From Haloarcula halophila (lineage in GTDB: Archaea; Halobacteriota; Halobacteria; Halobacteriales; Haloarculaceae), in NCBI RefSeq assembly GCF_029278565.1, contig NZ_CP119561.1, forward strand, positions 124,001 to 188,000: 64,000 nucleotides of DNA. The letters run 5' to 3'. Below, piece after piece: positions 8,543 to 16,951 of this stretch. The notes under the pieces are model-generated. The model ran no database searches. It saw only the letters and a program-made list of their open reading frames with translations, and had not been told where the DNA came from. The translations under genes were made by a program, and so were the position numbers. The first letter of the stretch is position 1; each line of letters begins with the position of its first letter.

Positions 8543-8990
8543 GGCATTGTCCTGCGACAATCGAAAACTCTGTCCGAAAAAATCGCGCTTGACGGCGAGA
8601 GAAAGTGGCTGTACACGGCGGTCGACCAAGAGTCAAAGTTACTGCTTGAAGTCGACGTGTTCAGCTGCCGCGGGATAGACCCCGCGGCGGCGTTCCTAAG
8701 TCGGCTCACTCAGAAACACGATGTCGCCGATTCAGTGTTTCTCGCCGATGCTGGTGGCTATCTGACTGCCCTCTCACGGTACGACCTGAGCGGTCGGCTC
8801 GACTATCGAATCCGGAACCACATCGAAAAGTGGTTCCAAACTGTGACCATGCGAAACGCCCACTTCCACTCCGTCTGGAGGGGGCAGTCAATCCAGCGCG
8901 AAACAGTGGTTACGACGCTTCAGACACCACTAAACCACGAACCACCGAACCAAACACTGACAGGAAAACGCCAGCTGGGGAGATCCAGAA
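8543..8990 (+). pseudogene. IS6-family transposase remnant
   Basis: A frame runs through SEKIALDGERKWLYTAVD, ESKLLLEVDVFS, RGIDPAAAFLSRLT, FLADAGGYLTAL and RNHIEKWFQTVTMR, the catalytic core of haloarchaeal IS6 transposases (second DDE residue in LADAGGY, Glu in NHIEKWFQ). The N-terminal helix-turn-helix part is missing. Past FHSVWRG the frame breaks: WLRRFRHH continues in a second frame, NHEPPNQTL in a third, KTPAGEIQN in another. No intact terminal repeats were found. Inactive. Confidence 0.85.
8547..8560. promoter_or_regulatory. Palindrome TTGTC-N4-GACAA upstream of the ferritin-like gene
   Basis: Perfect TTGTC-CTGC-GACAA, 38 nt upstream of the ATG at 8508. Confidence 0.6.
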
Positions 8991-9112
8991 CTAGTCAGTG
9001 CCAGCCACACTGTTTTATTCTGATTCAGACAATCTCAACTCTTCACTCTACGACGATTGTTGAGATTGGCCCTCTCGATGCATATGGAACCACCCTCGTT
9101 CAATCACCCTGA

Positions 9113-9448
9113 TTAGAGTGTTTGCTCGACAAACTGCGACACGATACGGTCCTCCGCGGTCCGGAGTCGATACTGGATGGTCGAGCGGGGTTCGTCGAGT
9201 ATCGACGCTAGATCGGAGACGGAGACAACTCGAGGCCGTTCGTAATAGCCGTGGTCAACAGCTGCTTTCAGCACCTGCCAGTGTTCCGGCGAGAACTCCG
9301 TGGCGATCCGCTCGGTCGCGTTCCAGTTGCCGGCACTGGTGATATGCGATACCGAGAGCGAGACCCCATCGCGGAGATGTGATTCCATCAAATCGCAGGA
9401 GTGCGACCGATTTTCGAAACAGTGAGTTGGCCCTTTGTATTGCCCCAC
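9113..9448 (-). pseudogene. HTH_10 regulator fragment (C-terminal domain only)
   Basis: 111 residues. The C-terminal half is a clear HTH_10 domain (LKAAVDHGYYERPRVVSV followed by LDEPRSTIQYRLRTAE), but full-length members are over 200 residues. The N-terminal sensor region here is short and does not resemble the family. It lies beside the IS6 remnant, so truncation during that event is likely. It might still be translated as a DNA-binding-only protein. Confidence 0.6.
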
Positions 9449-9652
9449 GGATTTCCCGCCCCAAACCGGTCGCTTAAACTGCTAACCTATCAGCAACAGC
9501 GAACAAATCAGACCAGCTTCCGGTAGACAGTCAGCGAATCCGAGGGGACGACCCATCAATCGGAACGGCTGGGAGTCAGTACAGGGGACGGCTGGAGTCA
9601 CTGCTCGAGCACATGCTTGGATTCTCTCACCGATGGCCAACCTGGGGTACAA

Positions 9653-10888
9653 TCAGACTAGCGCCGTAGACTCGCCGGACTCGGCCATCTGCCAGACAGT
9701 AAGTCCACCAGTCAGGCCGAGACCGACCGCGAACACGAACAGGGCGGCGTCGATCCCCGTGCTGGCGACTAACTCCCCAGCCACTACGGGTGCGACGAAC
9801 GATCCCAACCACCCGGCCACGCTCGCCAGTGAGACGGCCGTCCCAGCGGCCCGAGGCTCAACGAACTCCTGTATCGACTGGTACATCAACCCGATCTGGA
9901 GCTGGACGAACACCCCTGCGAGAACGAGTATCGTGACCAGCACCGCGATCGTCGTGCTGTAAAACATCGCGACCGCGAGCACCGTCGCTCCGACGAACGA
10001 ACCGGCGAAGACGGGCCGTCGCCGTTGGCCCAGCACCGCATCCGAGAGCCACCCACCGATCGGGCGAGCGAAGACCCCGACGGCGGGAAACAGCGCGACG
10101 AACGCGCCGCTCTCCGCCAGCGGGACGCCGAACCGTCGGGTGATGTACGTCGGCATCCAGGAGTTGAACATCATATACAGCGAGTAGCCCAGCACCGTGA
10201 CGGCGAGAACCGCCCACACGTTCCGGTTCCGAACCACCTGTTTGAACCCGAGTAGCGTCATCGGTTCCGTAGACGTGTGGAACCGCGATACGCGCCCGAC
10301 AGCGACGTAGAAGGCGACCGACGTCACCAGCACCGCGACGCCGAAGGCTGGAAACACCCCCGGCCAGCCAACGACCGCGGCGACGCGTGGCGCACCCAGG
10401 TGCCCGAGCGCGTATCCCGCCGGATAGCCGGAGATGATCACAGACGTCGCTGTCGCCCGCCTCGTCGGTGGAAACGTACTCGCTGCGACGTTGATGCAGA
10501 CCACCCACAGCACGAACATCCCGACGCCTGCGAACAATCGCGAGGCGATCAACAACGAAACGGTGCCCCCGCTGGCAGCGACCCAGTCACCAGCGCTGCC
10601 GACGAGGAGCACGGCTGCTGCACATGGCACCGTCACACGGGTCTCGACGCGGTCCAGATAAATTCCGACTGGAATCCCAATCACTGTTGCAGCGACCTGG
10701 GGCATCGAGACGAGGGCGGCCGCTGTGGCCTCGGTGATTCCGAGGTCGCTCATCACCAGCGGGAGGAGACTGGCTGGCGTGATCAGGTAAGCACCGACGA
10801 ACAGAAGCAGCAGCCATCCGGCCGCGATGGTTGTCCACCGACTTTCTGACCCGGCGGCGAACGGACGGCCGTCAGTCAGGTCGGTCAC
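9653..10888 (-). CDS. MFS transporter
   Basis: 411 residues from the GTG at 10888, with about 12 hydrophobic helices. The loop after helix 2 reads GIYLDRVETRVTV, the MFS motif-A position, and the half-repeat GGWLSDAVLGQRRRP lies after helix 8. The GTG overlaps the upstream regulator's end by 17 nt; a start at 10930 would overlap by 59 nt. Co-transcription with the HTH_10 gene suggests uptake of that regulator's effector. The substrate cannot be read from sequence; the neighbouring DmdA-like gene makes a methylated osmolyte such as DMSP or betaine conceivable. Confidence 0.85.
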   Translation of the reverse strand: MTDLTDGRPFAAGSESRWTTIAAGWLLLLFVGAYLITPASLLPLVMSDLGITEATAAALVSMPQVAATVIGIPVGIYLDRVETRVTVPCAAAVLLVGSAGDWVAASGGTVSLLIASRLFAGVGMFVLWVVCINVAASTFPPTRRATATSVIISGYPAGYALGHLGAPRVAAVVGWPGVFPAFGVAVLVTSVAFYVAVGRVSRFHTSTEPMTLLGFKQVVRNRNVWAVLAVTVLGYSLYMMFNSWMPTYITRRFGVPLAESGAFVALFPAVGVFARPIGGWLSDAVLGQRRRPVFAGSFVGATVLAVAMFYSTTIAVLVTILVLAGVFVQLQIGLMYQSIQEFVEPRAAGTAVSLASVAGWLGSFVAPVVAGELVASTGIDAALFVFAVGLGLTGGLTVWQMAESGESTALV

Positions 10889-11537
10889 TCTCCTCCGCCA
10901 GAGACGAGACGATGAGTCGCTCGATTCCACGTCGAAGGAGCCCGCCGGCCGCCGGCTGCGAGATGTCCAGTTCAGCGGCGACCTCGCCGAGCGTTGCGTT
11001 CCGTGGTTCCTCGAAGTACCCCGCTTCCAGTGCGACGAGTAGTGCCTCCCGTTGACTGTCGGTCAACCCGGCGTCCGTCGAGCCTAAACTGGTATACTGG
11101 TTCACACGCAGTAACTCGATGTCGATGTCGTGCCGTCGCGCAGTATCCCAAAGAGCAGCTAAGTTCGTCCGTTCGGGCAGCCAGACGGTGAATATCCAGG
11201 CGTCTCCGTCGTTCTCCATATCGAGCACGACACCGTTCTCGGTCGAGATGACCGGCGAGAAGATCTTTGCTTCGTCGGTATACCCGAAACTGTAGATCGC
11301 TTTCCCGTCTCCGGTTTCAATCACCCGCTCAAATTCGCCAACGGTGTGGTCCTTCCGCAGTCCGTCTTCGAACCGGGGGAAGTCAGACGACTCTACACGG
11401 TAGAAGAACTTTCCTGAGGTCGGGTCGGTCCCTGCCTCTGACACCGATCTGACGCTCGAAGTTCGGTCGTGTGCGACGGTCTCTGTGAGCACTATGTCGG
11501 GATGCTCGATTCGCACAGCAGCTTTAATACCAGTCAT
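10872..11537 (-). CDS. HTH_10 (Bat-type) transcriptional regulator
   Basis: 221 residues. The sensor-like N-terminus begins MTGIKAAVRIEHPDIVLTET, and the C-terminal HTH_10 domain has LVALEAGYFEEPRNATLGEVAAEL and an SQPAAGGLLRRGIERLI recognition region. It leads a two-gene unit with the MFS transporter, which overlaps its 3' end. A TATA-like TTTAATATATTC lies just upstream near 11553. It probably controls the transporter and possibly the neighbouring DmdA-like gene. Confidence 0.86.
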   Translation of the reverse strand: MTGIKAAVRIEHPDIVLTETVAHDRTSSVRSVSEAGTDPTSGKFFYRVESSDFPRFEDGLRKDHTVGEFERVIETGDGKAIYSFGYTDEAKIFSPVISTENGVVLDMENDGDAWIFTVWLPERTNLAALWDTARRHDIDIELLRVNQYTSLGSTDAGLTDSQREALLVALEAGYFEEPRNATLGEVAAELDISQPAAGGLLRRGIERLIVSSLAEESDRPD

Positions 11538-11644
11538 CGTCCTGTATGGTAGGAGGTTTAATATATTCTCCTTCCCGATCGACCGGCATTACGTTGAGTC
11601 ACAGCAAAAGTCATTTTCTTGACTCTTAATGGTATGAATCGCGC

Positions 11645-13012
11645 TCACTCCTCCGTTCCGTCCCTAGCGTGAATCTTGGCCTGTTCGCGGGCACTAGGAT
11701 TGGCCGACTGCTTGAACGGGACCTTCGCTACCGTCGCATAAACAGGTTCGCCGGGCTCCTCTGCATACTCATCCGGGAGGTGTACCTCAAACTCCAAGTC
11801 GATGTCGGCGTCGTAGATCGAGTCGTCAAGCGGACCGTCGGTCGCGGCCTGGAGCATCTCTGCCGGTACGTAGCCGAGGGCGAGGTTGGCTTCGAGCTCC
11901 GGATTCCATCCCGCCGAGGTCAGGTAGCCACACTCTTCGCCCGTCTCGGGGTCGGAGATGAGCCAGAAGTCCGAGGCCCACTCGATGATCGGCTCGCCGG
12001 CCATTTTCAGTCCCACCAGTTTGTGCTTGAATGGATACACGCCGTCTTCGATGGCTTCCTTCTGGCGTTCCAGTTCGGTTTTCCCGATGTAGTCGGCCTC
12101 CTTGTCGTCGGGGACTTGGTAGCCGAGATTGACCTGGAACGGCGACGTCTCGTAGTCCATATCCTGCCCCAGCGACAGGATCCCGGCGGCAATCCGTCGA
12201 CGACCGTTCACCGGCGCCGCGGCACCGCCGTGGTCTTTGACGGTTTCCAGAACCGGGTTCCACACTGCCTCGGCGTTCGTCGTCGCCTCACGGACATAGA
12301 TCTCGAAGCCCGCCTCCCCGGAGAAGCCCGTTTGACTCACCAACACCGGGATATCGTTGATCGTCGCTTCCAACAGGCCGTAGTACGGAACGTCTTCGAT
12401 CCCGGCGTCAATGAGCGACTCAATCACGTCGGGGGATTTCGGGCCCTGTACTTGCATCGGCGAGACATCGATCTCGTCGATATCAACCTCGAAATCGTTC
12501 CCGACCGTGACGCCCTCCAGCCACTGCAGCAGATCCGCGTCGGCGATGGAGAACCAGAACTCGTCGTCGTCGGGGCGCAACAGGACGAAGTCGTTGAGGA
12601 TGCCGCCGTCCTCGGTGCAGCAGATGGCGTATTTACCCCGCATCGGTTCGATATCTGTCGCGTCCCGCGTGATGACGAAGTTGACGAACGCCTCGGCGTC
12701 GGGGCCCTTGACACGGATCTGACGCTCAACCGCGACATCCCACAGCGCGACGTGGTTCACTAGCAGGTCGTACTCGGCTTCCGCCCCGCCGTCCTCGGGG
12801 TCGATGAACGCCCGGGGGTGATACATATGGTTGTACACTGTTGCCTCATGACAGCCTTCCTCAACGGAGAGGTGCCAGAACGGGGACTCCCGGACCCGGT
12901 TCGATATCACCAGATCGACATCGGCATCGCCCGTCTGCCGGAGGTTTCGGGGAACGATGCGGTCCGACTGGTCCACGCTTGGGTGGTTCTGATTGTGTTT
13001 GTCTTCGCACAT
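11645..13012 (-). CDS. DmdA/GcvT-family aminomethyltransferase (DMSP demethylase-like)
   Basis: 455-residue folate-dependent methyl/aminomethyl transferase. The core starts after a 35-residue extension at ISNRVRESPFWHLSVEEG and includes YNHMYHPRAF, VALWDVAVERQIRVKGPDA, ICCTEDGGILNDFVL, QVQGPKSPDVIE, SGEAGFEIYV and LSLGQDMDYETSPFQ. The WDV-ERQ, QGPKS and GQDMDYE-type segments resemble DMSP demethylase DmdA more than the T-protein of glycine cleavage; no gcvH/gcvP is nearby. DmdA moves a methyl group from dimethylsulfoniopropionate to tetrahydrofolate. The substrate remains inferred; glycine betaine or dimethylglycine relatives are alternatives. Confidence 0.85.
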   Translation of the reverse strand: MCEDKHNQNHPSVDQSDRIVPRNLRQTGDADVDLVISNRVRESPFWHLSVEEGCHEATVYNHMYHPRAFIDPEDGGAEAEYDLLVNHVALWDVAVERQIRVKGPDAEAFVNFVITRDATDIEPMRGKYAICCTEDGGILNDFVLLRPDDDEFWFSIADADLLQWLEGVTVGNDFEVDIDEIDVSPMQVQGPKSPDVIESLIDAGIEDVPYYGLLEATINDIPVLVSQTGFSGEAGFEIYVREATTNAEAVWNPVLETVKDHGGAAAPVNGRRRIAAGILSLGQDMDYETSPFQVNLGYQVPDDKEADYIGKTELERQKEAIEDGVYPFKHKLVGLKMAGEPIIEWASDFWLISDPETGEECGYLTSAGWNPELEANLALGYVPAEMLQAATDGPLDDSIYDADIDLEFEVHLPDEYAEEPGEPVYATVAKVPFKQSANPSAREQAKIHARDGTEE

Positions 13013-13018
13013 TACGAT

Positions 13019-13165
13019 CTATTTCGGAGGTTCGACGCCATGGTTGAACAGGTCTCCCCAGAGGCGCTTGAGCCGACTGGGTTCGCCCGACGGCGTGACC
13101 CCGGCGGGGAGATAGAGTTCTAAGTCGGTCGCGCTATCCCGGTCGGCGCGGGTTTTCATTGCCAT
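13019..13165 (-). CDS. Possible 48-residue leader protein upstream of the DmdA-like gene
   Basis: Open frame ATG 13165 to TAG 13019, ending 6 nt before the next start. The peptide MAMKTRADRDSATDLELY then LPAGVTPSGEPSRLKRLWGD has ordinary haloarchaeal composition. A TATA-like TATAAAGAGG sits upstream near 13222, at a distance that suits a promoter for this frame rather than for the larger gene. Function unknown; it may be a translationally coupled leader or part of a longer N-terminus separated by a mutation. Confidence 0.4.
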   Translation of the reverse strand: MAMKTRADRDSATDLELYLPAGVTPSGEPSRLKRLWGDLFNHGVEPPK

Positions 13166-13329
13166 ACGAATAGGGAACGACCCGTAACTGTATTGCTCTG
13201 TAGCTTATTCGTATAACCTCTTTATATCGGGTCCCGGAGTACCAGTGGATTGGTCATTGTGTCAGTACTGGACCATCAGTAATGTGCGGTGGATTTACCT
13301 GCCGTGCTGCACTCTACTCATCCGATTCC

Positions 13330-13982
13330 ATGCCAGCTGACGACTCCAGGGGTTCACGTCGCCTCTCGGACGCTCTTGAGGAGTTCGTGGAAGGAAAGAG
13401 CCCGAACTACGCTACGAACCTCAAACGAGTCGTCGGGACGTAAATCGACTGGTGTGCCGATGGCGACGTCGATCTCGATGAAGGGACGATCACGGTCCTT
13501 GGAAAGAATCAGCAGGTCGAATCGACACCGCTCCCCGACCAAGCGATCGAGCCACTCAGTCGTCTGCAGACACTACTCTCACCACCGGATGATGACTGCC
13601 CGTCTTCCCATCTCGACACGCGCCAACGATCTACGAGACCATCGAGACGGCAGGCTATGACCGCCCGGAAGGTGACCCCTGGAAGTTCGCTCTCGACAAC
13701 CCGATCGCGCCGCCATCACTGACGACCTCTGGCGTCAGGTCCCTCCTGAAACGCTGGAGTCCCGAAGCTGACATTCCAAGACTCAACGTCGAGGCTGGCG
13801 AGTACCTCACTCTCCACGGCGCTCGTCGCGGCGTCGGGGAGAAACTGTACCGCAAACGAGGGGCCGCAGCTGCACAGCGGACGCTTCGACATGCTGATCC
13901 TTCAACCACGAGCCAGATGTACTCCCACATCGAAGCCAGCGAGCTTGCCCAAGACAACTCTGATGTCTTCGATGACGAGTGA
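13330..13982 (+). pseudogene. Tyrosine recombinase (XerC/D-type integrase), decayed
   Basis: The ATG at 13330 starts an N-terminal SAM-like domain (LSDALEEFVEGKSPNYATN), stopped by TAA after VVGT. Coding resumes with IDWCADGDVDLDEGTITVLG, is missing most of the core between the two, and shifts frame near 13608. The C-terminus is well preserved: LHGARRGVGEKLYRKR (Arg of the catalytic set), LRHADPSTTSQMYSHIE (His and nucleophile Tyr). Internal deletion, stop and frameshift make it inactive. It marks the left side of the mobile element that follows. Confidence 0.85.
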
Positions 13983-14103
13983 GTAGCCTCTCTTGTGGGT
14001 CCACGATTCTACCCCCTCTTTCAAGTGTTCCAGCACGTCGTCAGAGCACTCAGGAATAGTTCTAGATTTTACCATAATATGTTCCGCTATCACCCCCACC
14101 CCC

Positions 14104-14137
14104 ACAATTCAGGAATACACAGTATTCCCTGAATTGT
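14104..14137. promoter_or_regulatory. Large palindrome in front of the transfer operon
   Basis: ACAATTCAGG-AATA and its near-perfect inverse TATT-CCCTGAATTGT face each other over about 5 nt. A further half-site CTCAGGAATA lies about 50 nt upstream (14048-14057). It stands 70-100 nt before the first transfer gene and a TTTTTATTC TATA-like box (14168-14176), so an operator for the operon is likely. Confidence 0.55.
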
Positions 14138-14207
14138 ACCCCGTTAAATTTGATCTATTATCCGTGAATTTTTATTCGATGAAGCAGGTACATTTCGACG
14201 GAGAGCG

Positions 14208-14474
14208 ATGGAACAAAAGATCATCCAACTCCGAGACTATCAGAAGGAGTTCGAAGAGAACGCCGAGAGCTTCAACATCTCGGGATTTGTCCGGCAAAAG
14301 CTCGACGAAGAGGTTATTCCAAACGACCAGATTCCCGAAGAACATCTGCCTGACCCATCGTCTGGCATCACACTCCACGATTATCAGAAGGAGTTCATCC
14401 GATGGATGCTGAGTAGACAGGCCATTCCGGACACCGACACGTCTGAGACACCCACCACAGTTACCAATGACTGA
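14208..14474 (+). CDS. Small hypothetical protein, first gene of the transfer operon
   Basis: 88 residues, acidic. The motif DYQKEF occurs twice (RDYQKEFEE near residue 9 and HDYQKEFIR near residue 64), spaced by a Pro-rich segment, suggesting two similar short helices. No transmembrane segment. It ends in an 8-nt overlap (ATGACTGA) with the next gene. It is about 32 nt downstream of a TATA-like box, consistent with a nearly leaderless transcript. Family not recognised; it might be an autoregulator or a transfer accessory protein. Confidence 0.6.
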   Translation: MEQKIIQLRDYQKEFEENAESFNISGFVRQKLDEEVIPNDQIPEEHLPDPSSGITLHDYQKEFIRWMLSRQAIPDTDTSETPTTVTND

Positions 14475-14958
14475 CGATACTACTGATCCTGATACCCCCG
14501 CCGACGAACCGCTTTTCAAGACACTGCGTTCGCAGGCCAAAACCCACGCCGAAGCAACCCTCCAAGATCCACTCGCCCACGTCACAGCACAGGCCGGGTT
14601 TCTCTGGATGCTCTTGGGAGGCCAGGCCTCCCTCTACGTGATGCCCGTCGTCGCAGCAAACACCTCAACGATCGGGAGTGTATTCTGTTCAACTCCAGTT
14701 GCCGACGGAATCGGACTCATCTTCGGCGCGATCGCCGGCCTGGGACTCCCAGCGACGATGTTCTTCATGGGCCGTTCGGGCCTCTCGTACATGCGTTCCT
14801 CGGGGAACCCGAACAAGAAGAACAAGGCCCGGTCGGATCTGATCCTGACCGCCACTGGCTTCGGGATCGTCGCTCTCGCGATTGTCGCTCCCGAACTCGT
14901 CGACAAGGTTGGCAGTACGATCGGCTTTGGCTTCTCTAGCTGTGTGATGCCATACTAA
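14467..14958 (+). CDS. Small polytopic membrane protein of the transfer operon (pilin-like candidate)
   Basis: 163 residues. After a polar N-terminus come three hydrophobic segments (about 45-62, 77-97 and 119-136) separated by a basic loop (NPNKKNKARSD). Two cysteines (VFCSTP and SSCVMPY at the very C-terminus) might form a disulfide outside the cell. Size, helix number and position before VirB6/VirB4-like genes suggest the place of a VirB2/TrbC pilin subunit or VirB3, but sequence identity to those was not visible. Hypothesis only. Confidence 0.6.
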   Translation: MTDDTTDPDTPADEPLFKTLRSQAKTHAEATLQDPLAHVTAQAGFLWMLLGGQASLYVMPVVAANTSTIGSVFCSTPVADGIGLIFGAIAGLGLPATMFFMGRSGLSYMRSSGNPNKKNKARSDLILTATGFGIVALAIVAPELVDKVGSTIGFGFSSCVMPY

Positions 14959-14980
14959 TCCCGGATACTGCCTCGTCCCC

Positions 14981-16951
14981 ATGTCCCCTGTGCTCAAAAT
15001 CGGTCTGTTGGTCCTCTCCCTCGCTGCGATAGCCGGTCCGGCCGCCGCCGGTTCGGCACCCCAGCACGCCAGCGACGCGGCTGTCGACAGCGAGACAGCC
15101 CAGAGTCTGGCCGGTGGGTACCGACAGATCGACTGCTTCAACGGGTCCTCTTCGCCCACGAAACATCCGAATGGGACGGAACCGCCCGCTCGGAGCCATT
15201 CGTTCGATAGTGTCTCATTCAGAGTGTACTGGTCCGGTGATCCTGACTATCCAAATGCGAGTTTCAACCAGAGTGCGATACAGAACTCAACAGCAGTCTA
15301 TGGTTCTCTGGCGTGTAATACAGACATCCGGTTTCCGTCTCCCCCGGACATGAGCAGCTGGAACGATGGTGAATTAGGCCGGTACAATGACTTGGGCAAG
15401 CGGGTTTCCGTCCATCCTGCTCGTGCAGCACCGACATCGAACGGACCGATCAAAGACGCTTACATCGAAATCTTCCGGGTAACTCCCTCGACGATCGTTC
15501 ATCACCACAACGGGACAACCCAGTACGTCCGGCCAAATGGATCAGTGAAAGCGATCACGAACTATCGTGTTGAGACCCCTAAGTCGACGGTCACGCCAAC
15601 ACGGACGGTCACTTGGGCCGTCGTCGACACTGAAATCGAGGATCTGGAATTATGGACCAACGGCTCAATCGAGGACTCCGTCTCCTCGGGCACGAAGCCT
15701 ACGTTCCAGTTCACGAATACCACCGGGAACTCGACGCTGAAAGTTAACGGGACGGTCACCGTGACCCTCCAGAAAACGACGACGTTCAGCGCCAATGGAA
15801 CGATTAAGACCTCGAAGAAAGTCGTCAGTCAGGAGGTCTCGGATGCACGACGGGTAAGAACTCAAAAGTTGGACGGAGCAGTCTACGGGGAAACGGCTGA
15901 CCATCGCAACAGCAGCGGGGCCGTAGTAAACGTGCCTCGGATGTGGCGGAATATTCAGTTTCCCAACGCTGGTGAGAGTGTCCACAGTCGGTGGTTCTTC
16001 TATACAAGGAGCCCGTCGGGCTGGGAACACTGGTCGAAGTCGACGAGTCCACGAAGTACCTCCAGCGGACCGCCGTTCAACAAGATCCGCCCGCTCCGGG
16101 TACACGCTGCCCCGTTGAAAAGTGCCCCAGTGTCTGGAATCGGCAAGAAACGGGGGGCAGCGACCAAATACACCGGCACTAATGGTGACTACACACGCAA
16201 TAACGAGGATTTCCGCGTAGCGAGGGCTAGTGGGCCGACCGCCCATGGACCTGTCAATACCTCTGTGTCGGTGAACCTGAACATAACAGAGGGCTATACG
16301 AAGACTCAACGGGTCGAGGTGAGAGAAGCTGGCTCGAATAACCCGTACAAATACCAGGACGTTGTGGTAACCGGGATCGTTCGTGGAAGCAAGGAATCGG
16401 GATGGCTGAACAAGCCTACTGTTGTCCACCCGACGAACCTGACTGCCGAGGTAACGAACCGGAGCAAGAACGGGACAGAAATCGAGATCTCGATTCTGTC
16501 GCCCACTGACCAGCCGGTTAAGCAAGGGACGCTGATTCTCGATCCTGGACAGCTAGGTGCGAGAACTGGCCTTAACATAACTCGTGCCTACACAACCGGT
16601 GGCGCTCCCCGTTCTCCTGCAACAGTCATAAACACGTCCGCCAGCGGCACCATCGTCGTTAGAATCCCCCAGACAAACGTTCGGGAGCTTGAGATACGAT
16701 ATATACCGCCGGAGCCGTGGTGGGATCAGTTCATACGCCTTGGGCCGGTTGTCGCGGCGATGGGGCAAACCGAGACGACACAGCGTGTCGGTGGAGGGTT
16801 CCCGGCGTTCAAACACCTGATCGAGCTGGCAGTTCTAACGCTGCTATCGTTCGGGCCGATGCTGGCGATGCTGTACTTAGCAGACGTACTGACAAATGGA
16901 CGACTTATCGGAATGTACTCAAATGACACAACACACGACTTCAGAGACTGA
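14981..16951 (+). CDS. Large exported, membrane-anchored protein of the transfer apparatus
   Basis: 656 residues. N-terminal signal peptide (LKIGLLVLSLAAIAGPAAAG), a long Thr/Ser/Asn-rich exterior with many N-x-S/T sequons, and a hydrophobic C-terminal segment (about residues 616-640, ELAVLTLLSFGPMLAMLYLADV). It is followed by the overlapping lipoprotein gene. Architecture suggests a surface-exposed adhesin or mating-pair structure anchored in the membrane. No known family recognised. Its position inside an otherwise type IV secretion-like operon argues for a role in cell-cell contact during transfer. Confidence 0.65.
   Translation: MSPVLKIGLLVLSLAAIAGPAAAGSAPQHASDAAVDSETAQSLAGGYRQIDCFNGSSSPTKHPNGTEPPARSHSFDSVSFRVYWSGDPDYPNASFNQSAIQNSTAVYGSLACNTDIRFPSPPDMSSWNDGELGRYNDLGKRVSVHPARAAPTSNGPIKDAYIEIFRVTPSTIVHHHNGTTQYVRPNGSVKAITNYRVETPKSTVTPTRTVTWAVVDTEIEDLELWTNGSIEDSVSSGTKPTFQFTNTTGNSTLKVNGTVTVTLQKTTTFSANGTIKTSKKVVSQEVSDARRVRTQKLDGAVYGETADHRNSSGAVVNVPRMWRNIQFPNAGESVHSRWFFYTRSPSGWEHWSKSTSPRSTSSGPPFNKIRPLRVHAAPLKSAPVSGIGKKRGAATKYTGTNGDYTRNNEDFRVARASGPTAHGPVNTSVSVNLNITEGYTKTQRVEVREAGSNNPYKYQDVVVTGIVRGSKESGWLNKPTVVHPTNLTAEVTNRSKNGTEIEISILSPTDQPVKQGTLILDPGQLGARTGLNITRAYTTGGAPRSPATVINTSASGTIVVRIPQTNVRELEIRYIPPEPWWDQFIRLGPVVAAMGQTETTQRVGGGFPAFKHLIELAVLTLLSFGPMLAMLYLADVLTNGRLIGMYSNDTTHDFRD

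Noticed and set aside
8657-9112. 151-codon frame as a functional transposase
   Set aside because: Catalytic core is present, but the N-terminal domain is missing and the C-terminus runs through at least three frames.
13983-14103. tRNA remnant as integration target
   Set aside because: GTGGGTCCACGATTCTACCCC looked like a T-arm, but no acceptor stem or cloverleaf could be built.
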